From positions 1 through 23,393 of the IMG/VR virus record IMGVR_UViG_3300045051_000603: a stretch of 23,393 bases of DNA. One strand, given 5' to 3'. This DNA is from a virus. The notes beneath the pieces were generated by a model. The model had not been told where the DNA came from. It searched no databases and saw nothing but the letters and a program-made list of their open reading frames with translations. The position numbers and the translations under genes were made by a program. This document shows positions 1 to 7,707 of this stretch, one piece after another; within the stretch, counting starts at the first letter, position 1, and each line of letters begins with the position of its first letter.

Positions 1-453
1 ATAATTCTAAATATCCCGCTCACCGTGGCTTCCGCCGTTGACCCCCTGGATAAGCCGGTTTTCGGTTTCGGGGCGTATTACGAGAATTTCAATAATGGAA
101 ATTTCGCTAGCCTGTCGTCGTCGTCCCTGACGACCGATCAAAAGCGGCTCGTTCTGCAATTGCGTTACTTCCAATTGACCACGCGGGGGACAATTCCCGA
201 GATTAACGAGTTTTTCGCGTACCTTTTCGAACCGCTTGGCGTGGCCTACGTCAATGACGGGTACGACATGACCGCCCGTTATGTCTTTGAGTTCCCGCTA
301 CCTTCCGCGCTCGAAATGGTCTTGACTGAGTATGATTTACTCCCCCGGCCTGCCGGGGTTAAAATCGACTACGTTATAGCGGGCGACGCCGACGGCTGGG
401 GGTTTGGCCGATACCACGAGAACTTTACCAACGGGAATTTTAGCCATGCTTAA
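1..453 (+). CDS. DUF2612-like tail/baseplate protein, 5' end missing
   Basis: The frame is open from base 1, so this is the C-terminal part (150 codons) of a gene that starts upstream; a GTG at 25 is probably internal. The stretch LPRPAGV near the end and the pattern GTIPEIN...VNDGYDMTARYVF resemble DUF2612 phage proteins, which usually lie between baseplate genes and tail fibres. A structural role in the tail tip or baseplate is inferred from that family and from the tail-fibre genes that follow. A motif of the form GFGxYxENFxNGNF occurs twice, at about 21-36 and again at the extreme C-terminus, bracketing the domain. The stop codon overlaps the start of the next gene by 8 bp. Confidence 0.7.
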   Translation: MILNIPLTVASAVDPLDKPVFGFGAYYENFNNGNFASLSSSSLTTDQKRLVLQLRYFQLTTRGTIPEINEFFAYLFEPLGVAYVNDGYDMTARYVFEFPLPSALEMVLTEYDLLPRPAGVKIDYVIAGDADGWGFGRYHENFTNGNFSHA

Positions 454-1507
454 ATTTTTTAGAACCGCGTTCGGCCTTTCCGGCGACCGTACCGCCGTAC
501 CCGACGCCGCCGACGTCAACGGAAACGTGAGCTATACGCAGGGCTACGGCTTCGACTATCAACGGCAGAAAACGGACCCGGCCGCGAAGCAAATCGAACG
601 CGACAAGATGAACTCGATTTTTTTCGACATTACGAACGCAATCGCAGAACTTCAGGGGCAAGGCATCCCCGACTTCATCACCTCGGCGCTCAATGGCGGC
701 ACGGCATACAGCTACGGGCAAAACGCGGTCGTTCGGTATTCGGGCGATATTTACGTTTCCCTCGTGGCCGCCAATACTGCCCTACCCAGCGACGCGACGA
801 AATGGGCGCTCGTCCCTATCCCGTCCCGCCTGCAATCCGTGCTCAATACCCGCGCAACGGCGGGCGGAACGTCGGACGCCCTGACGGCTACCTTTACCCC
901 GGCAATCGCCGCGCTTCCCGCCGCCCCGGATACCTTGTCAGTAATGGTGCGGGCGGGGTCGGCCAATACGACCGCGACGCCCACATTTAAGGCCGACGGC
1001 ACCCTTGCGAAAACCATCGTCAAGGGCGCAAACGCCCCCCTCGTGGCAGGCGATATCGCGGGCGCGGGCCATTGGTTGCACTTGGACTACGACGCCGCGC
1101 TTGATAAGTGGGTCTTGCAGAACCCGAACCCGGCTAACGCGGCCCTCTTGAACCAAGCACAAACCTTTACCAAGGCCCAGCGCGGAGCCGTGGCCGCCCT
1201 TCCAGCAACGACTGGTAACGTCGCGTTCGACTTCGCCACGTCGAACAACTTCGGCGGCCAAGTGACCGGAAACGTTACCTTTACCAACGGGTACACGAAC
1301 GCGGTCGCGGGCCAATCCGGGGTTATCAAGGTATTGCAAAACGGGGCGAGCCTCTACAACTGGTCGTTTGGTACGAATTGGAAGCACGCGGGCGGCGCGG
1401 CGGCCATCCCGGCGCAAACGCAAACCCTCGGGGCCAAAGATGAAATTGTCTACTACATAGAAGACGATCTAACGGTTAGCTTCGCCGTTCGGGGGAACGT
1501 ATCGTGA
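446..1507 (+). CDS. Tail fibre protein
   Basis: A 353-residue protein. I chose ATG 446 over the in-frame upstream codon at 404 because it gives an 8-bp overlap with the previous stop and begins with MLKFFRTAFGL. The N-terminal 75 residues (GYGFDYQ...DPAAKQIERDKMNSIFFDIT) look like the conserved virion-attachment region shared by many phage tail fibres. Residues about 84-120 (YGQNAVVRYSGDIYVS...ATKWALV) resemble the chitin-binding-like modules common in fibres. The rest is Ala/Thr/Asn-rich, as in beta-structured fibre shafts, and ends in a compact domain. It is probably the attachment part of a two-gene fibre with the next ORF. Host specificity cannot be read from sequence. Confidence 0.8.
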   Translation: MLKFFRTAFGLSGDRTAVPDAADVNGNVSYTQGYGFDYQRQKTDPAAKQIERDKMNSIFFDITNAIAELQGQGIPDFITSALNGGTAYSYGQNAVVRYSGDIYVSLVAANTALPSDATKWALVPIPSRLQSVLNTRATAGGTSDALTATFTPAIAALPAAPDTLSVMVRAGSANTTATPTFKADGTLAKTIVKGANAPLVAGDIAGAGHWLHLDYDAALDKWVLQNPNPANAALLNQAQTFTKAQRGAVAALPATTGNVAFDFATSNNFGGQVTGNVTFTNGYTNAVAGQSGVIKVLQNGASLYNWSFGTNWKHAGGAAAIPAQTQTLGAKDEIVYYIEDDLTVSFAVRGNVS

Positions 1508-3756
1508 TCGTGCCCGGTTCCGCTAATCCGCTTCTGCTGGCCGGGGGCGGCGACCCCCTGGACGAATTGGGCGTAATCGCTCGTTCGCTTCGGTTTCGGT
1601 CGGCCGCGAACGCCGATATTCGCCGCACATTCGCAGCGGGGGGGAGTCAAACAAAATATGCGGTTTCCCTATGGCACCGTCGGGGCGTTTTGGCTAAATC
1701 CGTGCTATTTGGTACGGTCGTCAATAACCAGAACTACGCCCTGATCGACTTCGGTTTCATGGATAACGACCCCTTGTCTCTCAATGTTGTCTGGTCGGTC
1801 GGAAACGTAGTGCAAGCCCGGCTAAAAACCGTCGGCGTGTTTCGAGACATCGGCGCACTTTTCCATATCTATCTGGAAGTCGATACTAACAACGCCACGG
1901 CGGCCGACCGTATCCGGCTATACCTCAACGGCTCCCGCGTCCAGGCCTTGCAAAACGTTACGCTCCCGGGGCTGGGGGCGGCCCTCCCGTATATGAATAC
2001 CGCAGTCGAACATCGGTTCGGCAACGAGTCGTACTATGGAACCTTTGCGCTCGACGGGCAGATAGCGCACCCCGCTTTCGTGGATAACCAAAACCCCGGC
2101 GTCGGGGCGTTCGGCCAGTTCCACCCACTAACCGGTCAATGGCGGCCGAAGACGAAAGCCCAGGTAAAAGCCGTCGTCGACGCAGGCGGGGCTACTAGCA
2201 CTTTCCCGGCGTTCGACGATACGACCAACACGACCACGCTTTGCGCCGATGCCTCTAGCAAGGGCAACAACTGGACGGCGACGAATATTTCGCTGACTCC
2301 GGGCGTTACCTACGATGCCTTGACAGATACCCCGACCAACGTTTTCCCCGTACTCGACGCCAATTTCGCCAATTACGGGTCGGTCGCCGGGACGATTACC
2401 GACGGGGGGCTAAAGTTCGCCTCTAGCTCGACCTACCATTTCACGCCCTGCACCATCCCGCTACCGTCCTATGGTAAATGGGAGGCCGAATTCATCCCGC
2501 AAGATACGGTTAGTATCATCGGTCTAGCCGACCTCGACAACGGGTCGGGAACCGCCGGGTATATTGGGGGCGGTTATGGCTGGTATGGGTCGGCACTCTA
2601 CACCGGAAACGCGGTTGCCGCCCAAAGCGGCCTCGCGACGCAGGCAGCAAACGACGTTATTACCCTGGCCGTCGACATGGACGCGCTAACGGCGAAATGG
2701 TTTCAAAACGGGGTACTCCGTATTACCCAGGCGCTATCGGCGAGTAAGAGATACGCTTTTGCGTGTGGTGACTATTATGCCCCGGGGCCGACCTCTTGTT
2801 TTGCCAACTTCGGGCAAAGGCCGCTTTCCTACCATCAAGCCGGGTATTCCACGCTTTGCTCCAAAAACCTCCGCTATCCGGCCCTTCCCAAGTCGTCGGC
2901 CGCCTTCGTGGCCGTTACCGACACGGGGGCTAACGTGCAAGCTACGCTCGCCGCCGCCCGCCCGAATTGGGGGGCTTACATTGAGATTTTCAAGCGCCGC
3001 GACTCGGCGGAGGGCTGGCGCTGGCGGTTCTCCGACGACCCCGGCAATTACCTGGATTCGTCCTCGACGGCCGCTAAAGCCGCTTTCCCCGCCCTTTCCG
3101 GGTCGAGTTACGTCGGGTACGCCCTTCGCGTTGGCTCGTCGAACGGCATCGCAACCGGACGCCTAACCCACGTCAACGGGGTTGCCGATACAGTAACGGA
3201 CGGTCTTGGCACTACGCGGAAAGCGATTATTCTCAAGAACGAGGCGACGGGGTCGTGGTACTTCTACCATCCTGACCTAACCGCCGGGAAGTTGCTTTAC
3301 TTGGAGCAAACCGCCGGGGAAACAACCGACGCCACGTTGGGCACCGTGCTAACGAACAGCTTTGCGGTCGCGGCGGCTTTGCCTTCCGGGACGTATCGTT
3401 GGGTCGCGCTCGGGGAGCTTGACGGGTTTTTGCGGCTCTTTTCGGATGTGGGGAACGGCTCTACGGACGGCACCATAGATGCTATCTCCCTTTCCCCCCG
3501 GTTACTTATGCGAAAACGGGTCGACTCCACGGGTAACTCCTACCTCTACGACGACGCCCGCGCCCCCTACAACGTGGCGAATATCTCCCTCTCGATGAAC
3601 TCGACCAGCCCCGATTACAATGGCGGCGGCAACGAAGTAGACTTGAGGAGTTCGGGGGTTAAGCAAAGGGCGACCGGGGCAGAAGAAAACGCCGCCGGGG
3701 GCCGTTATGTTGGGCTAGCCGTGGGCGCCCCCTTCCGCTACGCTAACGCACGATAA
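1504..3756 (+). CDS. Tail fibre / receptor-binding protein with LamG-like and SPRY-like domains
   Basis: A 750-residue protein starting at GTG, overlapping the previous stop as GTGA, with GGGGGAA upstream as ribosome binding site. Residues about 50-210 have the LamG/concanavalin-like pattern of phage fibres, ending in DGQIAHPAFVDNQ and FHPLTGQWRPK. A typical linker (NNWTATNISLTPGVTYD, DTPTN) leads to an SPRY-like domain at about 300-450 (YGKWEAEF, GYGWYG, NGVLR). The C-terminal third ends in RYVGLAVGAPFRYANAR, the usual ending of DUF7483-type phage tail proteins. The family role is adhesion to the cell surface; the exact receptor is unknown. I see no peptidase or lyase motif. Confidence 0.8.
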   Translation: MIVPGSANPLLLAGGGDPLDELGVIARSLRFRSAANADIRRTFAAGGSQTKYAVSLWHRRGVLAKSVLFGTVVNNQNYALIDFGFMDNDPLSLNVVWSVGNVVQARLKTVGVFRDIGALFHIYLEVDTNNATAADRIRLYLNGSRVQALQNVTLPGLGAALPYMNTAVEHRFGNESYYGTFALDGQIAHPAFVDNQNPGVGAFGQFHPLTGQWRPKTKAQVKAVVDAGGATSTFPAFDDTTNTTTLCADASSKGNNWTATNISLTPGVTYDALTDTPTNVFPVLDANFANYGSVAGTITDGGLKFASSSTYHFTPCTIPLPSYGKWEAEFIPQDTVSIIGLADLDNGSGTAGYIGGGYGWYGSALYTGNAVAAQSGLATQAANDVITLAVDMDALTAKWFQNGVLRITQALSASKRYAFACGDYYAPGPTSCFANFGQRPLSYHQAGYSTLCSKNLRYPALPKSSAAFVAVTDTGANVQATLAAARPNWGAYIEIFKRRDSAEGWRWRFSDDPGNYLDSSSTAAKAAFPALSGSSYVGYALRVGSSNGIATGRLTHVNGVADTVTDGLGTTRKAIILKNEATGSWYFYHPDLTAGKLLYLEQTAGETTDATLGTVLTNSFAVAAALPSGTYRWVALGELDGFLRLFSDVGNGSTDGTIDAISLSPRLLMRKRVDSTGNSYLYDDARAPYNVANISLSMNSTSPDYNGGGNEVDLRSSGVKQRATGAEENAAGGRYVGLAVGAPFRYANAR

Positions 3757-3767
3757 AGGACAAAACC

Positions 3768-4325
3768 ATGTTTATCAAAGACGGCCAACCGATCACCTTG
3801 GCAACCGGGCAAGTAATCGACGGGGTTCAAATCGTTCTCCCGCTCAACGCCGAGCGCCTCGCGGAGTTGGGCATTACGGAAGTGCCTGACGGCCCCCGGC
3901 CTGACGACCGCTTTCATTACGTGGGCGAGCAACTACCCGACGGCACCTATGAATCAATCCCCAAGCCGCGCAAGGATACCGACGCCCTCGTTTGGTCGCG
4001 TATCAAGTCCGAACGCGACCGCCGGAAGGCGGGCGGGGTCAAGGTCGGCGACAAATGGTTTCACTCCGACGATGCTAGCCGGATTCAGCAAATGGGCCTT
4101 GTCATGATGGGGGCCAACCTTCCGGCCGGATTGCAATGGAAGACGATGGACGGGTCTTTTATCACTATGACCCCCTCGCTCGCCCAACAAGTATTTGCAG
4201 CACAGGCGGCCAGCGACCAAGCGATTTTCGCCCACGCGGAAGGGTTGCGGGAGGCCTTGGCCGCTAGCCCTGACCCCGCCGCCTTCGACTACTCGACCGG
4301 TTGGCCCGCAATCTACGGGGAGTAA
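3768..4325 (+). CDS. DUF4376-like tail-fibre-associated protein
   Basis: 185 residues, with a good ribosome binding site (AAAGGA) ahead of ATG. The segment IKSERDRRKAGGVKVGDKWF followed by HSDDASRIQQ is the recognisable signature of the DUF4376 domain, found in phage proteins encoded just after tail fibres. An N-terminal region of about 75 residues precedes it. The position suggests a fibre assembly factor or a small tip protein. That role is inferred from gene order, since no biochemical function follows from the motif. Confidence 0.75.
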   Translation: MFIKDGQPITLATGQVIDGVQIVLPLNAERLAELGITEVPDGPRPDDRFHYVGEQLPDGTYESIPKPRKDTDALVWSRIKSERDRRKAGGVKVGDKWFHSDDASRIQQMGLVMMGANLPAGLQWKTMDGSFITMTPSLAQQVFAAQAASDQAIFAHAEGLREALAASPDPAAFDYSTGWPAIYGE

Positions 4326-4331
4326 AGCCCA

Positions 4332-4802
4332 ATGATTATCCTAGCCTACGTGGGGAACCATGCGAACGATTCGCTTTTTGCCCGGCTAGGCTGGGCAATC
4401 ACCCGGCTAGTTCAGAGGGGCAGATTCAAGCGGGTAACGCACGTCGAGGGGTACTACGGGGAATACGACGGCCGCGCCCTTATTGCCTCCGCTAGCCTTC
4501 GCGACGGAGGGGTGCGGCTCAAATACGCCAAGCTCGACCGAGAAAATTGGATTGCGGTCGATGTCCCCGATTGGGACGGCCCCGCGTCCTTAAAGTTCAT
4601 CCTCGACCACGTGGGCGAGAAATACGACCTTCGCGGGGCCTTGGCTACCGTTCTGCTTTTCGGGCAAAGCCGAACCCGTTGGTTCTGTAACGAAATCCTC
4701 GGCGCGTCGGTTGGCCTGGAGTCCCCCGAGATTTTCGGCCCCTCGCAGTTTATGGCCCTCGCCTTGAGTATGCCCGGGGCGCGCCTTGTTCCTGTTCCTT
4801 GA
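4332..4802 (+). CDS. Permuted NlpC/P60-like (YiiX/LRAT type) cysteine hydrolase
   Basis: 156 residues, starting 6 bp after the previous stop. A THVE motif (His37) lies in the N-terminal half and WFCNE (Cys119) in the C-terminal half. His-before-Cys is the order of the circularly permuted papain-like fold (YiiX/LRAT families). YDLRGAL ahead of the cysteine matches phage members of this group. Family members are amidases, peptidases or acyltransferases. Here it sits between tail and lysis genes, so it could be a virion-associated wall hydrolase or could modify a lipid or peptide. No signal peptide is seen. The fold is fairly clear, the substrate is not. Confidence 0.65.
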   Translation: MIILAYVGNHANDSLFARLGWAITRLVQRGRFKRVTHVEGYYGEYDGRALIASASLRDGGVRLKYAKLDRENWIAVDVPDWDGPASLKFILDHVGEKYDLRGALATVLLFGQSRTRWFCNEILGASVGLESPEIFGPSQFMALALSMPGARLVPVP

Positions 4803-4811
4803 AAGCCCGCC

Positions 4812-5384
4812 ATGTCCCGCTATCTGCTACTCCTCGCCCTTTACGTGCCCGTGTGGGCTTTGGCTATGCTGGCCGCCCCCGTGTTACCCTTCTTCGCCGT
4901 AATGCGGGAGGGGCCGCTAGACAACGCGCACGGGTTCGGCCCAGCCCCTCGGCTCCCGCTTTGGTTGGGTTGGTTCGATACCTCGGCAGATAACAGCCTA
5001 TGGGGCGACGAAGGGCACCGGGCGAGGCATCCGACGACATGGCGTACCCGTTGGGGAATGGCGTTGTGGTTATGGCGTAACCCGGCCGCCGGTTTCGCGT
5101 GGTCTGTCTTGGCTTGGAGAATCGACCCGGCGGCGAGCTTCGACGTTGCGGGCCGCCTCGAAATAGACAAAAGCCGCCCGGGTTCCGGGTCTTGCCGTAT
5201 CCGGTCAAGCGACGGCGCGTTTCAATACCGCCAAGTCATAGACCTAGCTTTCTTTCGGGCCTGCCTTGAGTTTGGTTGGCTACTCGACATTTATGTAAAA
5301 AACCCGGATAACTTGCGTTCCGCGCCGCTCGCCCCGTTTTCCTTTACCCCCGTATTGCGTAAAATCCCGGGTATGAAAAACTAA
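4812..5384 (+). CDS. Membrane-associated phage protein of unknown function
   Basis: 190 residues. An N-terminal hydrophobic segment (about 4-30, LLLLALYVPVWALAMLAAPV) predicts one membrane anchor. The rest is Trp-rich, with WFDTSADNSLWGDEGHR and WLWRNPAAGFAW, a pattern I associate with a recurrent phage protein family of unknown role (possibly the one called DUF7338; the name is from memory). It lies 14 bp ahead of the holin candidate, which suggests a link to lysis or the cell envelope. No catalytic motif is recognised. Confidence 0.65.
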   Translation: MSRYLLLLALYVPVWALAMLAAPVLPFFAVMREGPLDNAHGFGPAPRLPLWLGWFDTSADNSLWGDEGHRARHPTTWRTRWGMALWLWRNPAAGFAWSVLAWRIDPAASFDVAGRLEIDKSRPGSGSCRIRSSDGAFQYRQVIDLAFFRACLEFGWLLDIYVKNPDNLRSAPLAPFSFTPVLRKIPGMKN

Positions 5385-5397
5385 TAAGGGGCCGGAA

Positions 5398-5763
5398 ATG
5401 GCAGAACCACATGCAACGACGGCCGGGGTTCTTCTCGGCTCGGGTATTGGGCTAGCGGGCACGTTCATGGGGGCTCAGGTCGACGCCCTGATTATCGGCC
5501 TTGCCGCCGCTATTTTTATGTCCATATGGATGCCGACTATCGACGGCCGGGTAAAAGCCGCCGCCGCCGTGGCGCTGTCTAGCCTGCTCGCCGGGTACGC
5601 CTCCCCGGTCGCCGCCGCGTGGCTAGCTTCCGAGCAACACGGCTTTTCGTCGGGCGACCCTTTGCGCCTTTTGGTCGCCCTGGTCATCGGCGCGATAACC
5701 CCCGTTTCTATCCCGTTCGCCGTTGCTCGGTTGCAAACCTTTATCGGAGGGAGCAAAGCATGA
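5398..5763 (+). CDS. Putative holin (multi-span membrane protein)
   Basis: 121 residues, AAGGGG upstream. Hydrophobic segments at about 9-24, 30-47, 53-77 and 87-109 predict three or four membrane spans, and the C-terminus is short (LQTFIGGSKA). Its length, hydrophobicity and place two genes before a lambda R-type endolysin make it the leading holin candidate. Its job would be to form inner-membrane lesions that release the endolysin, which has no signal peptide. The stop overlaps the next gene as ATGA, so the two are probably translationally coupled. The sequence alone does not place it in a holin class. Confidence 0.65.
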   Translation: MAEPHATTAGVLLGSGIGLAGTFMGAQVDALIIGLAAAIFMSIWMPTIDGRVKAAAAVALSSLLAGYASPVAAAWLASEQHGFSSGDPLRLLVALVIGAITPVSIPFAVARLQTFIGGSKA

Positions 5764-6026
5764 CGACCGCGTTTTTCTCTTTGCTTGGTTTGCTTATGCT
5801 GGCGGCCGTCGTCAATGTGGCCTCTCAGATCAACGTCCACAAGTTTGACGGCCGACCCTGGCAGTTCATTAGCTTGGCCCTTTATTGGTCCCTTGTCGGC
5901 GCGGGGGCGGCCTGTTTCGTCGCAGGAGAGTATTCTACCGGGGGGAAAGCCTTGATAGCCGCCCTCGTCTTGCGTGCCGTAACCGACCGTCGAAGGGGAT
6001 ACCATGTGCCGAACCGCCAACATTGA
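5760..6026 (+). CDS. Small two-span membrane protein, second holin or antiholin candidate
   Basis: 88 residues from ATG 5760 (ATGA overlap with the previous stop). Two hydrophobic stretches are visible: about 5-22 (FFSLLGLLMLAAVVNVA) and about 42-62 (ISLALYWSLVGAGAACFVAG). The C-terminus is basic (DRRRGYHVPNRQH). It overlaps the endolysin start by 23 bp, in another frame. A pair of small membrane proteins ahead of an endolysin often acts as holin plus antiholin, or as two cooperating holins; which is which cannot be told here. Confidence 0.6.
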   Translation: MTTAFFSLLGLLMLAAVVNVASQINVHKFDGRPWQFISLALYWSLVGAGAACFVAGEYSTGGKALIAALVLRAVTDRRRGYHVPNRQH

Positions 6027-6483
6027 ACCGAACCTAGCCGCCTTTCTCGACATGATCGCCTATAGCGAGATAGGCCCCAAACTCCTAGCCGAGACCGACG
6101 ACGGGTACAACGTCATCGTGGGCGGCGGGGTCTTTTCCTGCTACGAGGACCACCCGCGCAAGCTCGTGGAGCTTCCTCGCCTCGGCATTAAATCAACGGC
6201 CGCCGGTCGCTACCAACTGCTCGCCCGATACTTCGACGCCTACAAGCGCCAATTCCCGCGCAATATCCACGACTTTAGCCCCCTGGCGCAGGATTGGATT
6301 GCCTTACAACAAATCCGCGAGCGCAAGGCAACCGCCGACATTATCGCGGGCCGGTTCGACGCAGCCGTGGCGAAGGTCTCTAACATTTGGGCGAGCTTGC
6401 CCGGGGCGGGCTACGGACAGCACGAAAACGATTTGATCCGGCTACGCGTAGCGTATGTTGCGGCGGGCGGGGGCCTTGCATGA
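6004..6483 (+). CDS. R: Endolysin, lambda R-type lytic transglycosylase
   Basis: 159 residues, AAGGGG ahead of ATG. It resembles lambda R closely along its length: FLDMIAYSE, GYNVIVGGGVFSCYEDHPRK, KSTAAGRYQLL, DFSPLAQDWIALQQI and SNIWASLPGAGYG. Glu22 in AYSE matches the catalytic Glu of lambda R. The family cuts the glycan strands of peptidoglycan by transglycosylation. There is no signal peptide or membrane segment, so export should depend on a holin. The length is normal for the family. The stop overlaps the Rz start as ATGA. Confidence 0.93.
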   Translation: MCRTANIEPNLAAFLDMIAYSEIGPKLLAETDDGYNVIVGGGVFSCYEDHPRKLVELPRLGIKSTAAGRYQLLARYFDAYKRQFPRNIHDFSPLAQDWIALQQIRERKATADIIAGRFDAAVAKVSNIWASLPGAGYGQHENDLIRLRVAYVAAGGGLA

Positions 6484-6953
6484 ACCCGACCCAAATCACC
6501 GCCGCGATTGCCCTCGCGTGCTTCCTCGGCGGCTTTCTGAGCGGGTACAAGGTCGAGGATTGGCGATGGACGGCCAAAGCCAACGCCGAGGCCTTGGCGG
6601 TAGCCCACGCCGCCATAGCACAACGCGATGAAGCCGTGGCCGCCTATACCCACCTCGCCGGGGAACTCTCGGCAAAGAACGACCAACACGCCGCCGAATT
6701 GAGGGCCGCCCAAAATGAAACGAACCTACTTCGTACTCGCGTTAACGCTGGCTCTCTCGGCTTGCGCGTCGCCGCGACTTGTCCCGACCTCTCCCAAATT
6801 GCCCCCGCCCCCGGTTCCCGCGTGGATACTGGAACCGGGGCCGAACTTGCGGGAACGGCTCAACAGGCTTATTTCGCCCTACGCGACGGAATCGACACCG
6901 TCGACGCCAAGCTCGCGGCCTGCCAAGACGAACTAAGGCTAAGAACCGAGTAG
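6480..6953 (+). CDS. Rz: Inner-membrane spanin (Rz-like)
   Basis: 157 residues from ATG 6480. One N-terminal membrane span (about 6-22, ITAAIALACFLGGFLSG) is followed by an Ala/Glu-rich, helical, probably coiled-coil periplasmic region (about 30-90). This is the standard i-spanin plan: it joins the outer-membrane partner to disrupt the outer membrane in the last step of lysis. Diagnostic support is the lipoprotein ORF 6715-6936 nested inside it in the +1 frame. The C-terminal end (to 6953) overlaps the 3' end of the convergent gene 6939-7097. Confidence 0.85.
   Translation: MNPTQITAAIALACFLGGFLSGYKVEDWRWTAKANAEALAVAHAAIAQRDEAVAAYTHLAGELSAKNDQHAAELRAAQNETNLLRTRVNAGSLGLRVAATCPDLSQIAPAPGSRVDTGTGAELAGTAQQAYFALRDGIDTVDAKLAACQDELRLRTE
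6715..6936 (+). CDS. Rz1: Outer-membrane spanin lipoprotein (Rz1-like), nested in Rz
   Basis: 73 residues, entirely inside the Rz gene in the +1 frame. MKRTYFVLALTLALSAC is a textbook lipoprotein signal with the lipobox cysteine at residue 17. The mature part begins with a proline-rich stretch (PKLPPPPVPAWILEPGP), as in Rz1 of lambda-like phages. It should be sorted to the outer membrane and bind the periplasmic Rz domain. The embedded architecture is the same as in lambda. Confidence 0.9.
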   Translation: MKRTYFVLALTLALSACASPRLVPTSPKLPPPPVPAWILEPGPNLRERLNRLISPYATESTPSTPSSRPAKTN

Positions 6954-7097
6954 ATATTTAGCCAACGGAATCCCCCAGGAGGGGGCCGAGTACCAAAGGA
7001 TAATGCCGGTTCGCGTGAATTTTTCGGCGGCTAGGAGGGGAAGCCCCGCCCAAGCGAACGCGGCCCCGAATACTAAAAACCCCTCGGCGGCGGTCAT
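6939..7097 (-). CDS. Small hydrophobic protein, unknown (last gene of small-ORF operon)
   Basis: 52 residues, starting MTAAEGFLVFGAAFAWAG and ending AKYLLGS. The start overlaps the previous gene's stop as ATGA. A hydrophobic N-terminal half (about 6-24) and a second apolar patch (GIILWYSAP) suggest a small membrane protein. The 3' end overlaps the convergent Rz gene by 15 bp, so there is no intergenic space for a terminator. Function unknown. Confidence 0.6.
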   Translation of the reverse strand: MTAAEGFLVFGAAFAWAGLPLLAAEKFTRTGIILWYSAPSWGIPLAKYLLGS

Positions 7098-7255
7098 GAT
7101 TTCGGCCTGCAATAGAGGGCGACCGCTTTCGGGTTCGCGGCTTTGGCGGCAGGGATGGCCCGTTCACAAAATACCCGGTTAGGGTACGCCACAGGGGGCC
7201 GTTCCTGGCACGCGCCGCCCCAGGCGACCGCAACGCAAATGATCATTTCGAACAT
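7094..7255 (-). CDS. Small cysteine-containing protein, unknown
   Basis: 53 residues with a strong ribosome binding site (AAGGAG). The N-terminus is apolar (MFEMIICVAVAWGGAC). Four cysteines are spaced along the chain (about 7, 16, 29 and 49). This could be a small membrane-anchored or exported disulphide protein, though the N-terminus lacks the positive charge of a classical signal. The start lies inside the end of the preceding 36-codon gene and the stop overlaps the next start. Function unknown. Confidence 0.6.
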   Translation of the reverse strand: MFEMIICVAVAWGGACQERPPVAYPNRVFCERAIPAAKAANPKAVALYCRPKS

Positions 7256-7353
7256 TGCTTTTTCTCCTTTTTACGGCGGCGCAGTTCTAGCGCAATAGCC
7301 CTTTGCAGGCGGGCGACGGCCGCTTTAAGCGCGGCCAATTCGGGGTCAGTCAT
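7243..7353 (-). CDS. Very small basic protein, unknown
   Basis: 36 residues: an amphipathic helix-like N-terminal part (MTDPELAALKAAVARLQRAI) and a very basic tail (LRRRKKEKKQCSK). The start overlaps the previous stop as TAATG, and its last codons overlap the next gene, whose AAGGAG lies within its AAAAAGGAG run. The arrangement supports a real coupled gene, but the size leaves doubt. Function unknown. Confidence 0.5.
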   Translation of the reverse strand: MTDPELAALKAAVARLQRAIALELRRRKKEKKQCSK

Positions 7354-7511
7354 TACGCGACCCGCTTCAGGATTTCAACAAGAACCCCCAAGGCCCCCAC
7401 GATGGCGCAAGTAAGGCCCACGAGGGTATCGGGATGCCAGCGACGGCCGTCGTCAAACGGAACGTCGGGGAAAGGGTCTTGGCGCTCGGCCTGTTGTTGC
7501 CAGTGTTGCAT
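7353..7511 (-). CDS. Small single-span membrane protein, unknown
   Basis: 52 residues with a good ribosome binding site (TAGGAG, 6 nt from ATG). The N-terminal half is polar and Gln/Asp-rich. About residues 30-47 (LVGLTCAIVGALGVLVEI) form one membrane span, followed by a short KRVA end. It could be a small inner-membrane effector such as a superinfection or host-function modulator, but nothing in the sequence proves that. Confidence 0.6.
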   Translation of the reverse strand: MQHWQQQAERQDPFPDVPFDDGRRWHPDTLVGLTCAIVGALGVLVEILKRVA

Positions 7512-7520
7512 GGTTTTCTC

Positions 7521-7703
7521 CTAGAGTATGACGATGGCGGGCAGATAGTCGACCTCGTGGTCGCGAACCAAACGACCCCGCTCGACGTGATAGAAGCCTT
7601 CAAACTCGACATTCAAGGCCAAAGCCACGTCGCGCAACGGTTGCCCCTTGGCAAGCTCGCGGGCGCGCTCCCTGGCTTGGCGAATTTCTTCTTTCGGTCC
7701 CAT
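7521..7703 (-). CDS. Small soluble protein, unknown
   Basis: 60 residues, charged and helical at the N-terminus (EEIRQARERARELAKGQ), with a C-terminal half FEGFYHVERG...DYLPAIVIL. It starts 4 bp after the previous stop, and its stop lies in the ribosome binding site of the next gene. The short pattern EGFY is shared with the upstream gene 7708-7869 (LEGFYFD), perhaps a shared binding element or chance. Function unknown. Confidence 0.55.
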   Translation of the reverse strand: MGPKEEIRQARERARELAKGQPLRDVALALNVEFEGFYHVERGRLVRDHEVDYLPAIVIL

Positions 7704-7707
7704 TTGG

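Noticed and set aside
938-1423. Minus-strand open frame of 161 codons opposite the tail fibre
   Set aside because: Arg/Val-rich shadow of a high-GC gene, with no promoter, no ribosome binding site and no recognisable domain.
6972-6985. CCCCC-AGGA-GGGGG hairpin after the Rz gene
   Set aside because: No T-run on either strand and it lies inside a coding gene, so it is not a convincing terminator.
6958-7233. Minus-strand 91-codon frame at the end of the lysis region
   Set aside because: It overlaps, in another frame, two coupled small genes (7094-7255 and 6939-7097) that have better starts; its own composition is Arg/Pro-rich as in shadow frames.
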